64,000 nt of DNA. Source: Symbiodinium microadriaticum. Taxonomy: Eukaryota > Sar > Dinophyceae > Suessiales > Symbiodiniaceae. Where the stretch lies: assembly GCA_001939145.1 (NCBI GenBank), contig LSRX01000843.1, forward strand, positions 81,062 to 145,061, in the 5' to 3' direction. Position 1 is the stretch's first letter, and every line of letters begins with the position of its first letter. The position numbers and the translations under genes were made by a program. This document shows, piece after piece, positions 34,520-46,410 of this stretch. The notes under the pieces were generated by a model. It worked only from the letters and a program-made list of their open reading frames with translations, was not told where the DNA came from and searched no databases.

Positions 34520-34880
34520 AGAGGGTCTAGCAGCGCTCAGGCCCGTCCTGAAACAGTGAGCCGACCCTCGAAATCATCCTTATCGTTTTTGGGTTCCCGC
34601 ATGGCAGTATCCGAAGACGCTGCGTGGCAGAAGTTTCCTTATCGTTTTGGATTTAGACGCATGTAGAGGCAATGGCTTGAATCAGACATGTCAATATCTA
34701 AAATCTAAAACACGCCTTGCCTTGACTTGGAGGGGGGGTCACGAAAGGCGGACGGAGGTGCGGGAGGGAGGGTGGGTGGATGTTCGGAACATACCGACAG
34801 GGCAGGGGAGGACATGGGAGGACCTGGGGAGCACGAACATTCAGGGCCTACGGAAAAACCACGGCGCAAAATTAAATGCC
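31621..34880. other. No supported gene; simple repeats
   Basis: (GT)n at 31918-31942, (GAAGCC)n-like units at 33140-33215 and (CT)n at 34480-34516. A Pro-rich minus-strand frame at 32638-32015 (207 codons, GTG first) has RRLFIAVDPLQRPGY at its start but no identifiable domain. I could not decide whether it is coding. Confidence 0.45.
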
Positions 34881-34970
34881 CGGCCCTCACTCAAAGGCTT
34901 CCAGAACCAGAAGGCTCGCCTCAAAGCTGCGCCCGAAACCCTCGAAGACATCAGTACTCACGTGGCCTAC

Positions 34971-35911
34971 CTGAGAGAACGGAACAAGGGCGAGGCAAAG
35001 AAACGCTGCGATTCCCGTTCTCAGCTCGCGAAGCGGCGGGGCCCAGCATCTTGGCGTAGCCCTGCAACAGGTCAACACGCAATACACATCTCTGGCTTCC
35101 ACAAGTCTGCAACGCATCGCACTAAAGAAAATCGCCTGGAAGCAGCCGGAGCCTTCGCCGAGTGAATTTGCGGCATTCAGAATTAGAACTTGAATGGTAC
35201 CAAACCACATTCACCTCTCTTCCAATTTCCTGTGTATTTCGTTGGTTCAGCCAAACCGTTGGGGCGCGCGCCGTTGACGGAGAAGAGGAGTATCACGTGC
35301 GGCGCAGTGCGGAACGCCTCGTTCAGCTTCTCTTGGTTCTGCCGCGACGGAGTAGCCCAAACCTGCCCGCACAGGAAAGCCGTCAAGATTAAGGCTTGAG
35401 GAGGAACCATGTCCAGTCGTCTCCCAACGGAGTGGAATTTAGTGATGTCTTGGAAACAAAAGCAGTTTTCTGCTCAGCCTGCCTTGTGTTCAATCGACAG
35501 AACCTTACAGGCAATCAAATTCTCGGCTTCTCTTGTTTAGAGCGCGGCCCGCACGAGGTTTTTGTGGCTGCTGCTCTTGATTACAAAGTACCTAGCACAG
35601 GGCATGAGGCCTGCAGTTCTTCGACATCATTGCCCACTTTCCCCAACCATCCTGGTCGCGGGGTTGCCGTGGATCTTCGAAGGTGGCCGGGAGCCTGCAA
35701 ATGGGCCCCAAGGATTCCAAAAGGGCAAGGGCCCGCAAGGCAAAGGCTTGACAAAGGCGGAGGCCTGACCTGTGAAGGCTTTTTTGCTTGACGGCAAGGC
35801 AGTGGCAGTGGCAGCCGCAGCCCCCTTGGAGGGACCGTTCCTCTGTGACCCGTCCACGACGGCGGGCACGTCATCGTCCCCGTCAGCCCATTCGGCCTCC
35901 GCGTCCTCTGC
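34971..35911 (-). CDS. YTH-domain (m6A reader) protein, partial, several exons
   Basis: YTH proteins bind N6-methyladenosine in RNA through an aromatic cage. Minus-strand exons in order: 35911-35770, acidic then Ala/Ser-rich (EWADGDDDVPAVVDG); 35591 to about 35545, YFVIKSSSHKNLVRA, the first YTH strand and helix; 35362-35215, VWATPSRQNQEKLNEAFRTA then VILLFSVNGA, which contains the cage Trp (VWAT) and the SVNG strand; 35061-34971, GYAKMLGPA. Each begins after AG|G. Residues between RAA and VWAT and between SVNG and GYAKM are missing, so micro-exons or misplaced donors remain. The C-terminal part (SRDGQE-like) was not found, so the gene is incomplete or decayed. Confidence 0.6.
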
Positions 35912-36599
35912 CTGAACGGAAAATTAAACCACAACAAGCTATTTTGCCAGATGCCCTTCTCAGTGACGCGATTTTCCAGCCAAAGGCAAACAAAGGCAAG
36001 GAAAAACGGCAGTACCAGACAGCCAATTCCGGATTTGGTCAGGAGCGGATGCGAGTAGAGCGAGACTGATTACTCAGTGTCTGAGGTAGGATGACGCTTT
36101 CACGATCTTTCGAGCCAATTCAGGACCTGCCGGGCTGTAGCCGTGATCTAACCGGGCAGCGGGACCACATTGCTGGACCACACATGCATGGATGCATGTG
36201 GATGCGGCTTCATGGACAATTGAAAACCAAGAGCCTTGCATAACCAAACTTTGCCCTGGTCGACTGTCAGCGATCAGGTCTAGAGACTTTTCAATATTGG
36301 TTAAGTCTTGCCTGGGTTTGGATTTGGGAGGCTTTGGGAATTTCCCTTAATTACTCCGGTCGGCGATGGCTTGGCAGCAGGCCGCACTGGCAGTGTCCAT
36401 CAACGCTCTAGTGACGCGAAAGTCGTGTTTACTAAGTGCTGGGATGATCCCCCCGTCCGCTCGCGGCCAGAAGTTCTGTGTAACCGGGGTTCACTTGTTT
36501 CCACGTGGAGATGACGAGGGCTGCGCCCTTAACCGTCTGTTTGGATTTTCATGGTCCCATGTAGCAGGCGTCACGGCTCAGGCGAATTTTTGCGCAACG
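35912..36599. other. No supported gene
   Basis: Upstream exons of the YTH gene may lie here on the minus strand; none was recognised. Confidence 0.4.
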
Positions 36600-37600
36600 T
36601 CCAGGAGTGTTGGCGCTCATTCGTAGCCTGACCCCAGCACTCGTTTCGCTTGTTGCGGCCTTTCTAGGCTCAACACTGCCATCTCGGTCTTTCCCCGGCA
36701 CCATTTGCCGCAGTTTACTCCGCCAACTGGTGGCGTGGGGCTGCTTGGACTGGGTTCCTGGATTTTGGTTTCGGTCGGTATTCTACGTGCCATACGCTGC
36801 AGTTCGATCTGTCGTCGACCTCGCATCGGAGGCCCGCAAGGAGCATGCTCAAATTCGCAAGAAGGCCAAGCACAGGCCGCTACAGGCTTGGGAGGTGAGA
36901 GCTCTTTCCCGACATCACGGCTCGGATTGCGGTGCTGTGCTTCGCGTTGGCAGCTCACGCTCACAGGCAGCACGGCAAGGTGGCACTCTGCACGCAATAC
37001 ACCCTCGGCACTGTTTGCCTGTGGTGCATGAAGGAGTTCCACAACTCGGCGCGTTTACGCTACCATCTTTTGCACTCGCCCTCATGTGAACATGGTCTTC
37101 GATGCTCCATTTTCTCCTTCGTTGAGGAAGCGTCTGATCACAGGCTTGGCACATCCCGTCGGTGCGGCGGAAGACTTTCCCGGTGCAGCATACTCTGTGG
37201 ATACTTCCCGGCACTTGGGCTCTCTCCTGGAAGCTATTCCTTGCACTTGACACCGCGCACTCCTGGTCGCCGGAGGTGTGGCGTCGCACCGCCTTCATGC
37301 GGCACAACGCACCGCATCTTGACTCTGCCAAGCCTGCCGCCTCTTTCAACATGGCGAACCGGCACCGCACACTCATGAGACGCATGTTGACCTTCCTTCA
37401 CCTCCTCTGGCCTGTGTTTGTGGGGCCCTTTCTGCCTCGCTGCTGCATTCTGGGAGGTGCTTCGTCTCTGCCCTCGTGCCGTTGGCACCTCCACCATCCG
37501 CCAACTTGGATTCGACACTCTGATCGCCATTCCCATGGCCCTGCCTCCGGCTGCCGCCGCTGTCTCTCATGTTTCCCTTTTGCGGGCTCGCCTTAGGCAT
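36600..37600 (+). mobile_element. LINE fragment with C2H2/C2HC zinc-finger region
   Basis: In the frame at 36932-37378 the plus strand reads ALAAHAHRQHGKVALCTQY, then GTVCLWCMKEFHNSARLRYH followed by LLHSPSC. This Cys-x2-Cys...His...Cys region follows the RT in dinoflagellate LINEs with a C-terminal nuclease. A neighbouring frame (36607-37089) gives KEHAQIRKKAKHRPLQAWEV just before it, so there is a frameshift at about 36900. No RT was recognised beside it. Confidence 0.5.
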
Positions 37601-38449
37601 ATTTAGGCGTCTCGCCGCCCCCCATCAGTCATCACGGTGAGTGCGTTGAGCACCCTCGTGTGCTCCTGCTTTCCGCTGTCTGTCTGATTGGAGTTTGCAT
37701 GATAGGGCCTGCGGTGCCCGCTTTTCCAGGGGCGCACTTGACTTGCCTTTCTTGGGCTTGTCTTACGCATTTCGCTCCGCTCTTTCTCGCGCAGGACGCT
37801 TTGACCTGTGCGCACAGAAGTGATGAAGTGAAATCCCATGCAGCGCATGTCCAACAGCAATCCTGGCTTCAATGGTATCGAATTCGTGACAGGCTTGAAA
37901 TCAGGTTCTTGGGTTTGCAGGCAAACCCAGGCACAGACCGAAGCTCTTCCTGCGGTGCCGCTCATGATTTTGCCGGTGTGCCATTCCGGTGCACCCTGAT
38001 GTGCATGTGCAGCTGCAGCCACCCTTCTTCCCCTTCCTTGCAGAATGCAAGATTGATTCGCGAGATTGACTGGCGCTACGAAGGAGGACGAGCGAAGACC
38101 GTATCATGGAGTGCTCCATGACGCATGCTCGGTTCTGTTCTCACATACACATGCTTCTGCTCGAACACGACTATCGCAGATATATCGCAGTACAGCTCAG
38201 CATCAGGCAGCGAAGCTCAGGTCCTTGTTCAGTGATCGAGCATGTTCAGGCGACTCCACAACGAATTCATCAGCCACCGGAAAGCACCACCAAATAAACA
38301 ACAGAGTCTTAACTTAGGCAGCCACCATGCGCGCAGCAGGGCTCCTCCGGCTCTGCCATCATTGACCATGGCCCGAACGGCCCCTTTCAACACGCCACGG
38401 AGCTTAAGCAGAAGTAGAACAGCTTGTCTCAAGGGGTGCAAATAGTGAC
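37601..38449. other. No supported gene
   Basis: Short frames only; possibly further LINE residue. Confidence 0.4.
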
Positions 38450-39160
38450 TCAGTACCCAATCCGGTCAGTCGCAGTGAAGTATTGAAAATTAAGCAAGCT
38501 GACAGGGAAAGCAAAAGTGATGCATTTTCGATTCAGGCTCTGCAGCACGTCGAGCTGGTCGGGTCCTGGTTCTAGCTCGGCATTGGGCCTCGCCTCCACC
38601 CGAGCAAATGCAAGAGCGAGATTCATCAGCAGGTCCTGAAAGATCATGACAGGCATCCCATCTCTGCGATCACACACCGGTCTTCCTTCTGAGCGTGAAA
38701 TAATAACTGCCTGCACGAAGTCGCATCTCCACAGCGGCCGAAGCTTGCATGGGCAACACACAAACCACCAGAAAAAGAGCATGGAGGGTAGGTCTTGGAT
38801 CACGCGGCTATAGCCACAGCAGCCTCTGCCGGCCTCTGGCGCAGCAATGCAGCGGTTCGAGCATGCGGAAGAAGCCAATCCGAGGAATCATCGATAGTCA
38901 ATCCATGGGCGAAAACTTCGACTCCCAAGCTTGCAACACGAATCAAGATCTCAGTCGCTGATCTTGGAAGTCCCAACACACGGATGCACCAGGCCCGGCG
39001 CCAATGTGGCTGGCGACGAGGACTGTTAGTGTATGTGAGTGCTGTAGGCGAAGAGCCACACCGCCAATTCGCTGCCAGTCCATGATTCCGTACTATAGTG
39101 CCACCATCTCCATGTACGTCGGCCTCAGACGAGGCTATTCGACGCGTGGACATGACTCTG
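38450..39160 (-). CDS. Unrecognised multi-exon gene, partial
   Basis: Two minus-strand stretches look coding. One at about 39050-38800 reads RVLGLPRSATEILIRVASLG, then VFAHGLTIDDSSDWLLP. The other at about 38715-38500 reads DGMPVMIFQDLLMNLALAFA, then PNAELEPGPDQLDVLQSLNR. A candidate acceptor GTGCAG|GCAG lies before the second. I cannot name a domain. Confidence 0.4.
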
Positions 39161-39653
39161 ACAACCAGAGGACCATGCAGCCTAGGCTCAGAGGATGCAA
39201 TGCACGAGGCGAGGCTGCGAGATGCTGCGAGGGGTCCCGCAAATTATTTCTTCTTCGCATTTTTAGGCTCTGCTGAGCTGGTGCGAAAGGCATCATGTCC
39301 TACAGGATGCTAAGGGCCTAAGGGAGCATCGGGCGAAGCTGAGAGCGACGCATCAGCTATACTGTTCTCCACGCTCTGAAGGACCAGTCTGTGGAGAGAA
39401 AGGCGGCGAAGAAATTGTGAACGCAATTCATGCCATTCAAGTGACATTGCCGCATCCGATCAAACAAGCTGAGTCTGTTTCTCACACCAGAACCAACATA
39501 GTCTCGTCAGAAGCATTTTCTTTGAACCGAACTGCTTCATGGCACAAGCGAAGTTGGGCACGTGCGTGCTTCTGGCCACTGTGAAACGGAACTTTGCACA
39601 ACGTGAAACGATAAACTCTGAAGAAAGCCACTCACTATGTGGGATGGAGGGCT

Positions 39654-41036
39654 CTAGCCGGCACCACCAGGGACGTCCCCTGAATTTGAAGAAGCAGTGC
39701 TGGAGCGTGCTATTGCAGCTGATGGGGTCAACACTCCTGAATGGGTCACGTGTTTCACGTTACGTCGCGAATTCTTCTTGCGAATTCTGCAGTCGGCCTG
39801 CGAGATCGTGGGCGAGCTGTCGTCCGCCTGATTGCGTTCTGTGTCCTCGTCTCCTTCGGAGAAGAACATGTTGGAACCAGCGGCTTCCCCACCATGTTTT
39901 ACGAAAAGCTTTTGGAGGAGCTCGTCGATTCCGTTCTGAACGGTGGCGCTCGGTCGGGTAGTCATTTTGTGCGTCAGTGATCGGATGTGAGTCATAGGTC
40001 GAGCGGACACTGCTTCCTCGTCCTCAGCATCTTCGCCGTCTTGTTCCTGATCGTCGTGGTCCGCTGCAACCTACAGGGCAACATGAACTGCTCTGATGGA
40101 TGGGATTTTCATGTCGTGACGCGACTCTGAGAGGAGTTCCTGCCTCTGATTGGCTTTCAAAGAAAGCGTGCTCGAGCGCAAGATCCGCTGTCGGCCGGGC
40201 TGAAGGGTCTCGTGACAAGGTCGACTGAATGAAACTAAGCAACAAATCCGAGCATGGCGCTCCATCGGAAACTCTCTCTGTTCCAATATGCAAAGGAGGT
40301 GAATCCTTGATGATAGCCTCTTTCATTGAAGCGGAGGTTTGCTCCACTGGTGTGTACGGAAACCGACCGTATGTCAAGAGGAAAGCAACTGCACCCAGCG
40401 ACCAAATATCAACCAGGTAGTCATAGCCGACATTGGTCAACATCTCCGGAGCCATGTACGGAGCCGTGCCGTACACTCCGAACAGCTTTCCCACCTGCGG
40501 CATTGCTGCTGCAAGACCAAAGTCGCACAACTTCAGTGTACGATGCTCCGGCCCACCCCACAAGAAGTTGTCGGGCTTAACATCTCGATGGACGATTTCT
40601 GCTCTGTGGGTGTGCAAAACTCCTTTGATCATCTGCTTGAATATGTCAGATAAATCTGGCTCTGTCAGTCCATCAACTGTCATGTCCAACATGGAGCGCT
40701 TGCATCTTTCGCAAACCATGTAGTACAGGGAATTGTCGGAAAAAGCCCGATGAAGCAATACGACATGTTCGCACTCAGCAGCGCAGACACGCTTCCAAAA
40801 CACAACCTCGTCTCTGGTTGCCTTGTTGCGTGTCCGGCTTATTTGGCCAGTACAAACCCCCGTCTTGTCGTCGTAGTGCCGAACATCTACAATCTTCACA
40901 GCCAATTCCTTGCCATTCAGCTTGTCTTTTGCTAGTCGGACTTGTCCAAAAGTTCCCTGCCCCAGCTTCTTGCCGAGCTTGTAGCTATCGTAGAAGTTGA
41001 ACTCCACAATATCTTGATTTGGTGTCTTGCCTCAAT
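39654..41036 (-). CDS. Serine/threonine protein kinase with acidic C-terminal tail
   Basis: A complete kinase domain, phosphorylating protein Ser/Thr. Counting from the codon at 41007: glycine loop GQGTFG (16-21), AVK with Lys38, HRDVKPDN (140-147), DFG (162-164), APE (186-188) and the C-lobe LSRDPSARPTADLALEHAFF. The frame is open upstream to AG|GCAAGACACC near 41036 but begins without ATG, so at least one 5' exon is missing. After ESQSE a 73-bp GC-AG intron (40143-40071) is inferred, because GAG|GCAGGA joined to TAG|GTTGCA preserves phase. The last exon (40070-39654) adds a 138-residue tail starting VAADHDDQEQDGEDAEDEEA. The domain resembles CAMK/PKA-like kinases; no EF-hands are visible. 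Substrates are unknown. Confidence 0.85.
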
Positions 41037-41461
41037 GCAGTGCAAGTTTTGCCAGAAACGGCACTTGCTTCGTCTCCCAGCAACTTGCTACATAAAGCTA
41101 CATGTCTGTCAGCTGGGAAAGGTTGGTTTTGCAAGGGGCCTTCCTGGAAGTTGAAACCCTCCGTCTAGAAGAAACTGTCTCTCTCACATCTTGCCGAAGA
41201 GAGGCATGCACCGCATCCCATAGCCACCCGGACGGCAATGCTACACACTATTTCTTTCTTATCCTGAGCCTTTGCATGACAAGCACCGGCAGGACTCAGA
41301 GGTGAGCTTCTGCAAGAACGGGGCACTGATGAGCATGCGCAGAACCCAAGGCTTCGATTGCTGCTGCTGACGACCCGGACCTAACTACGTGCGGCGGAGA
41401 CGCCGAGTCAACCCGGGAATGACGGCTTCGTGTGAGCCGCTGACCATTTGTTGCATTGAAC
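41037..41461. other. Intergenic or 5' part of the kinase gene
   Basis: The 5' kinase exon should lie here or further up. No start was recognised. Confidence 0.35.
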
Positions 41462-42462
41462 TCAATCTGGGGCGAAGTTCTGCTTCGCCGGGAAAGCACT
41501 TATGGCTTTGCTGTATTTTGTGATTTGCGGATCTATGTGGTCCACACTGACATGATACCCGAGGGCCCGTAAGAAGGCAATTCTAGCATCATCTATAGCT
41601 GTGCGACCCTTTCGGTTCACAGCACCTTCGCTAAGCCAAGGTAGTCTCTCCCAAGAGTGACACGGGTGCCCTGGATTGGGATGGCCAATCTTGGGGTTTG
41701 TGACATAGCAACAGGGCACCAGAACCATGGGTCGCAAACTCCCGGAGCACGCGGCAGCAATCGCCTCATCCGTCAGCAAGCCGCAGGCGTGACATGCCAC
41801 AACCATGCAATCGGAAGGCAAAGAAATAGGTTCGGCAGAGTTATCCACAGGTCTTCGCCGCATATCACAAACTTTCCACTCAAATCTGTCTCTGAGTAGT
41901 GGCCACTGCGTAATGGCACCTTCTGCAAGCATCCGGGATAAGACCGACTGCTTGCGATCCATTGCGATGACCCTGGCACGCGGCCACATGAGGGCCAAGA
42001 AAACGCCCAGCAATCCACAGCCGGCACAAAGATCTACCACAGTACCAGCTGCATATGATTCTTGTCGGGCCTGCCTCTGTACAAGGCATGCCACCTCGAA
42101 TGCTTCAAAGAGCTCTTTCCGCTTCAGTTTGTTGGGAAGTGCACGACCGATAGCTGCACCAACTTCATAGAGTAAAGAAGCCTCGTCACCTTGCAAGCTG
42201 TTTTTGCACGGAACTCAAGATGCAGCAACATGGTGCAACATCAATATTCCTACTACGGAAGAATGCCAGGCATGAAGCAAGTGTGCATATTGAACCGATT
42301 GCCTTCCTGTGCTGCTCTCTCGAAGCTCTCGATGTCCCCAGATGAGATTCGATTCCTCGAAGTCTTTCTCCATTGCGATACTGGCAAGGTGTGCCGTCCC
42401 AGCACTGCTGCCACATCTGCTGGCAACAGAAGCAGGAGCATACCAAACCACAGCGACCACAT
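41462..42462 (-). CDS. Class I SAM-dependent methyltransferase (Methyltransf_32/GSTCD-like)
   Basis: The main exon (42189-41462) encodes a Rossmann methyltransferase. SAM motif I is VVDLCAGCGLLG, followed by VIAMDRKQ, then HACGLLTDEA and VPCCY; the last two are typical of the GSTCD/METTL25-like group. The frame has no ATG at its 5' end. A tentative first exon (42462-42267) starts with ATG and a hydrophobic stretch (MWSLWFGMLLLLLPADV). Joining CTG|GCATTC to AAG|GTGACG through a 77-bp GC-AG intron keeps the frame and gives 307 residues. All three frames are open in exon 1, so that exon is uncertain and the apparent signal or anchor may be false. Substrate (RNA or protein) is unknown. Confidence 0.8.
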
Positions 42463-42559
42463 GTTTGCACAAACTGAGCGGCCCTAGACCATGAAAATGC
42501 TGCTACATGTCTGTCTCAGAAAGATTGGTCTCCTCTACGGCCTCTACGTGAGTTCTTTG

Positions 42560-43027
42560 TCACATGTTCAACGCCTGTTCCGTCACCATCCGCTCGGCAG
42601 AGTCTCCCAACATCTTCCTAAACCCTACAGGCTCACTGAGTGTCTGCAAAAAACCGGATCTGACAACACAATCGGTGCACTTGTGGCCACTTTCTGCTTG
42701 AATCGCATCTGTGGGGTCGCGTGCGCTGGCCCACAAGCTCAAAACCTGAAGCAGCAAGCTGAGCGGATGGTCCCTGGAGACGGAAATGATTTTGCACTCG
42801 CACTGTTGATTGACACTTTGCCTCTGCTTGCCTGCACCTTTCTCTCTCGAGTTCCCCCGCTCCCAAGCCAAGGACGATGGTGTATGCCAGCGTGAGTGCA
42901 GCGAAGCAAGCGACTTGATACCTGCACAAGTTTGCTGCAGTGATCTGCACCGGCTTAGCTCATCGAACTTGCACCTCACGGGGGCCAGTCCATAAATCAA
43001 CGCAACCTCGCACAGCACTTCAAGCAC
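42560..43027 (-). CDS. Unrecognised exons, partial
   Basis: Minus-strand stretches VLCEVALIYGLAPVRCKFDE (about 43020-42950) and QAESGHKCTDCVVRSGFLQT, then PVGFRKMLGDSAERMVTEQA (about 42710-42560) look coding, the second ending in a stop. They probably belong to one gene upstream of the methyltransferase. No domain call. Confidence 0.35.
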   Translation of the reverse strand: MLEVLCEVALIYGLAPVRCKFDELSRCRSLQQTCAGIKSLASLHSRWHTPSSLAWERGNSREKGAGKQRQSVNQQCECKIISVSRDHPLSLLLQVLSLWASARDPTDAIQAESGHKCTDCVVRSGFLQTLSEPVGFRKMLGDSAERMVTEQALNM

Positions 43028-43509
43028 AACTGAGTCTTAGGAACTTCACATCTCAGGGCATGTCGAAGGGCAAAGTGATACCATAGTTGCCCTTCAGAAG
43101 ACTCCAAAAATCGCGGCGGACCTGCAAAACGATTGAACTATGGGTGCTGAACTTTCAATGCTCATCATGCCAGTCTGCAAATGCCACAGCAGCATGCATG
43201 TGCGAACATCCGCTGCGGTGGACAGGGGGCAAACACAAAGGAAATGGCGCAAAGTGTCAGCAGCCAAGCTGCCATGCTTTAAAGCAGAACAAACAGCAGT
43301 TACGCTGCGAGATTGGCAGGTTATCGGAGCTGTCAGGTGCCCGTAGCCCTGTCCACAACAGAATAGAAGTAGTTTTTTACGAGGATAGGATAGAACAATC
43401 TCCCAGGGGCAAACTTATACACGTGAACAAGTCAGAAAGGCCTTTTGCAGCGTCCGATCGAAGAGCCAGCTGGAACGGAAGGTGAGTGAGGCGAGCGTGG
43501 CCAATGCAG

Positions 43510-43781
43510 CTATCTACCGACCCTGCTGCCAGCATTGTTACAACCTCGGTCCATCCGCACCTTCCATGCTTCCTCGTTCCCTTGAGCGATCCTTGGTAGC
43601 GGTAGCTTGAAGCAAAGCCGCAAAGGCACGCATGAGCACGCCGACTGCAGCCTTGTTGGCTTCGACCTGCGGCAAGTCGTGACCAAGACCACTTTGAGTC
43701 GATGATGCTTCTGGCCGCAGATGTAGAATTCCTTTTCCTTCTGCTCGCACGCGATTGGGATGTTGAGCGCCATCGTTGCAT
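43510..43781 (-). CDS. Unrecognised exons, partial
   Basis: ATG at 43773 followed by LNIPIACEQKEKEFYICGQK and HRLKVVLVTT. After CCGCAG|G a second exon reads VEANKAAVGVLMRAFAALLQ, then ATATKDRSRE. The AG|G acceptor matches other introns in the window. Family unknown. Confidence 0.35.
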
Positions 43782-44449
43782 CCCCCGTTCATTTGGGAAG
43801 ACCTGCTTATATCTAAGGCCTTCGTGTTCCTGCTTGAGTATCTATTTGCAAGGTCGCGTGGCCGAGTGTGCACCTGTAGTGTGGCGGGATCGGATGTTAG
43901 ATCCGGCCGAATCCTCGGAGGGGCAAGCTACGGAGAGGCATTCGGATACCCGATCCGCTGCCACTGTGGAGGACCCGCACCGGGGCCCGGCCGAAAATTA
44001 GAAGTCCAGAGCCGGCAAAATGAAGCGGGCGAGCAAGATGAAGAGATGAGTTTCAATGAGATGGAAATCTCACCCTGCGGTCTCAAGCCAAGCCAAGCCG
44101 GGTCGCGGCCACGGCTTGAGGCATCAGCAGTAGAATTCCGGAAAACCAGGCACATGGTCAATGTAGGTGGAAATGCACAGGATGTGCTGGCAGGAAAAGT
44201 AGGCCGGGAGAAACCGGCAAAGGCCAGGTGCGGTGGTGACGTGGATGGGGTTGGTGCGCTCGGGTATAAGGAGGGCCACGCACTAGAGTAGGGCCATCTG
44301 GCCAAGCAACTCCCGCAAGCGTCCGCAAAGGCCACGCGCAAAGGGCGGCATAAGCGGGGAGGTGCATGCCAGAGGCAAGAAGACACATTGACCACACTTA
44401 AGGCACGGAGGTAGCCTAGGTCGAACGGCTGCGGGGCGACTTGCTGTTA
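43782..44449. other. No supported gene
   Basis: A 171-codon plus-strand frame (43776-44291) has no recognisable features. Confidence 0.35.
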
Positions 44450-45053
44450 CGATGCTCCCGGAGCAAACAACTTGTCTACGAACCTTCGAAAACCAGCCGC
44501 CTCCCACCTCCGGCGAAGTTTGCACCGTCGAAACTGCCGAAGGTGTCCCGGCATCGTCATACATGTTCATAGATTCATATTCCAAGTCGAACTTGGAATA
44601 TGCCTGCGGGCGACCATATTGGAGCACGAACCGGCTCTCCAGGCATCTGCGAGACTCGCCATGGTGTGTCTCGACTTTGCGTTCCAACGGGCTCTTTGCT
44701 GGAGCAGAGGATGGAGGCTGGAAGCCACGGAGAAGTCCGTCTGGGACGATGGTGCTACTCAGCAGCGAGCTGACATTGCCACTGTCAAATATGACGCGAT
44801 TGAGAAGGATGTCGCAGCAGTTGACTGGGAAGCTGAGGTGTTGGGCAATATCAGATCGATTGGTGCTTCAGCCGTGCGTGATCATCTCTGGCCTATAGTG
44901 CCAGCTCCGCCGAGAAATGCCTGGGAGGATATCCTCAATGGGGGAACGCCTCGCCTTTCAGTAGAGCTTTCTTCAGCCTCAAAGTCGCTGCGCCTTTTGG
45001 CCATGTCGCGACGTCCAGTTTGCATTCCTAATAGGGCTGTGCACTACCTCTGA
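44450..45053 (+). mobile_element. LINE zinc-finger region fragment
   Basis: The plus strand reads YACGRPYWSTNRLSRHLRDS followed by PWC, the same finger type as at 36.9 kb. In another frame it continues as VWDDGATQQRADIATVKYDA, then AEVLGNIRSIGASAVRDHLW and APPRNAWEDILNGGTPR. A frameshift lies between, near 44690. Confidence 0.4.
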
Positions 45054-45329
45054 TCGCATGCAAAGCAAAAAAGCTTCATGCTCATGTACTTGAAACATCT
45101 CAAATACTTTTCACCATTGGACTCATTCATGCCCGACCGAAGGACGAAGGAGCACCTCGCTGTCCGAAGGCAGAAGCAAACGGGGAAGTGGGCAGGACAT
45201 TTTGCGAAGCAATCACGCATAACGTTGGTAGAAGTGACAGCTTCCGCGACTTATATAGCATAAAGGGTCCGGCGCTCCACAACCTTTTGGAGTTTGGGAT
45301 TAAAAGTCATAAGGCTTCGTGGGGTGTAG

Positions 45330-45450
45330 GTTGGTTAGGGTTGGCGGTTTATGCTTTAGGCTTAGAGCCTGCATTTAGGCGGGGTTTAGGGCTGGGTCTA
45401 GGGTGTAAAGTACAGCTTAAGGTTAATGAAAACGGGAACTCGCCCTAGGT
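45330..45450 (+). repeat. Degenerate telomere-like TTTAGGG motifs
   Basis: Scattered GGTTAGGG, ATTTAGG, GGTTTAGGG and CTAGGG words. No regular array. Confidence 0.35.
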
Positions 45451-46410
45451 TATAGTACGTTGTAAAAGGGTTTATGGCCTGCGTAGGGCTTGCGTAAGAT
45501 CCCGGCCCTCTCTGTGACCCCTGCCCTGGCCGCCCCCCAGCGGCCCCTCTCCGCACACGGCTCTTCAGGGGTGGGGCAGGGGGATGGTGCTGGGACTAAT
45601 GCAAGTACTACTGTAGTAGCTGAGGATGCGAGCTCCACATTGAGGTTGCGGTGGGTCTATGGATGCGCTATAAAGAGGCATGTCGTGCACCCATGAGTTC
45701 GAGAAGTGTCACCCAGCATTGTTCAGGAAGAACCCACAAGTCTGCGTATGCGGCATCATTCAGCCGACTGGGCTTGGAGCGTCCCGTACTTGGCAGTTTT
45801 GATATGCTTCCGTTTTGTAGAAAGTACAGAATGCAACTTCTTCCATGTTCCGACAGTCATAGTTTGAATTCCGTCATGCATTCCCTGAAGGGCGGCGCTT
45901 CGTCATGCTGTAGATGTAAAAAAGCCGAAAAGCCGCATGGTTCGCAAAGCATTTCCCTGACATATCTGGTCCCTTTTTCGGACAGCTCGTCTCGTCACTG
46001 TCACCGATATGTCCCAAAGACCCGAGAACCGAAGCAACGCGGCTCCCAGGCTCTAAAGTCCACTTCCAAACCTGTCCCAACCCCCTTTACCGTGATCGCA
46101 CCGAGCTGCGCAGAACGCAGCCTCAGACTGCGTTCTTTCTGCAGTGCAATGAGGCCCTCACATTGGAGCATCCAGTTTGCCAAGCCAACCTTGAACCAAC
46201 GTGACCCTCGACTCCCAGCCTTGGGACCTAAAAATGGTGAGTCGCTTGTCGCTGCTCTGTTTGTCGGTTCCCCAGAATTCGAGAAACTGGGTGCGCCTGC
46301 AAAGGTCAACTTGCTGCGTTGTAGACGCGCCCGAGGTCGCTTGAGCACCCGCCAGGTACGTGACTTCGGCGAAGAACACTTGCTTTCACCGCGCCACTGA
46401 TGCTGCAGTG
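45451..46410. other. No supported gene
   Basis: A 249-codon plus-strand frame (45651-46400) has no domain, no low-complexity or hydrophobic logic and overlapping frames on the other strand. Confidence 0.4.

Noticed and set aside
45651-46400. 249-codon plus-strand ORF
   Set aside because: No domain, start context or conservation clue. Length alone can occur by chance in GC-rich DNA.
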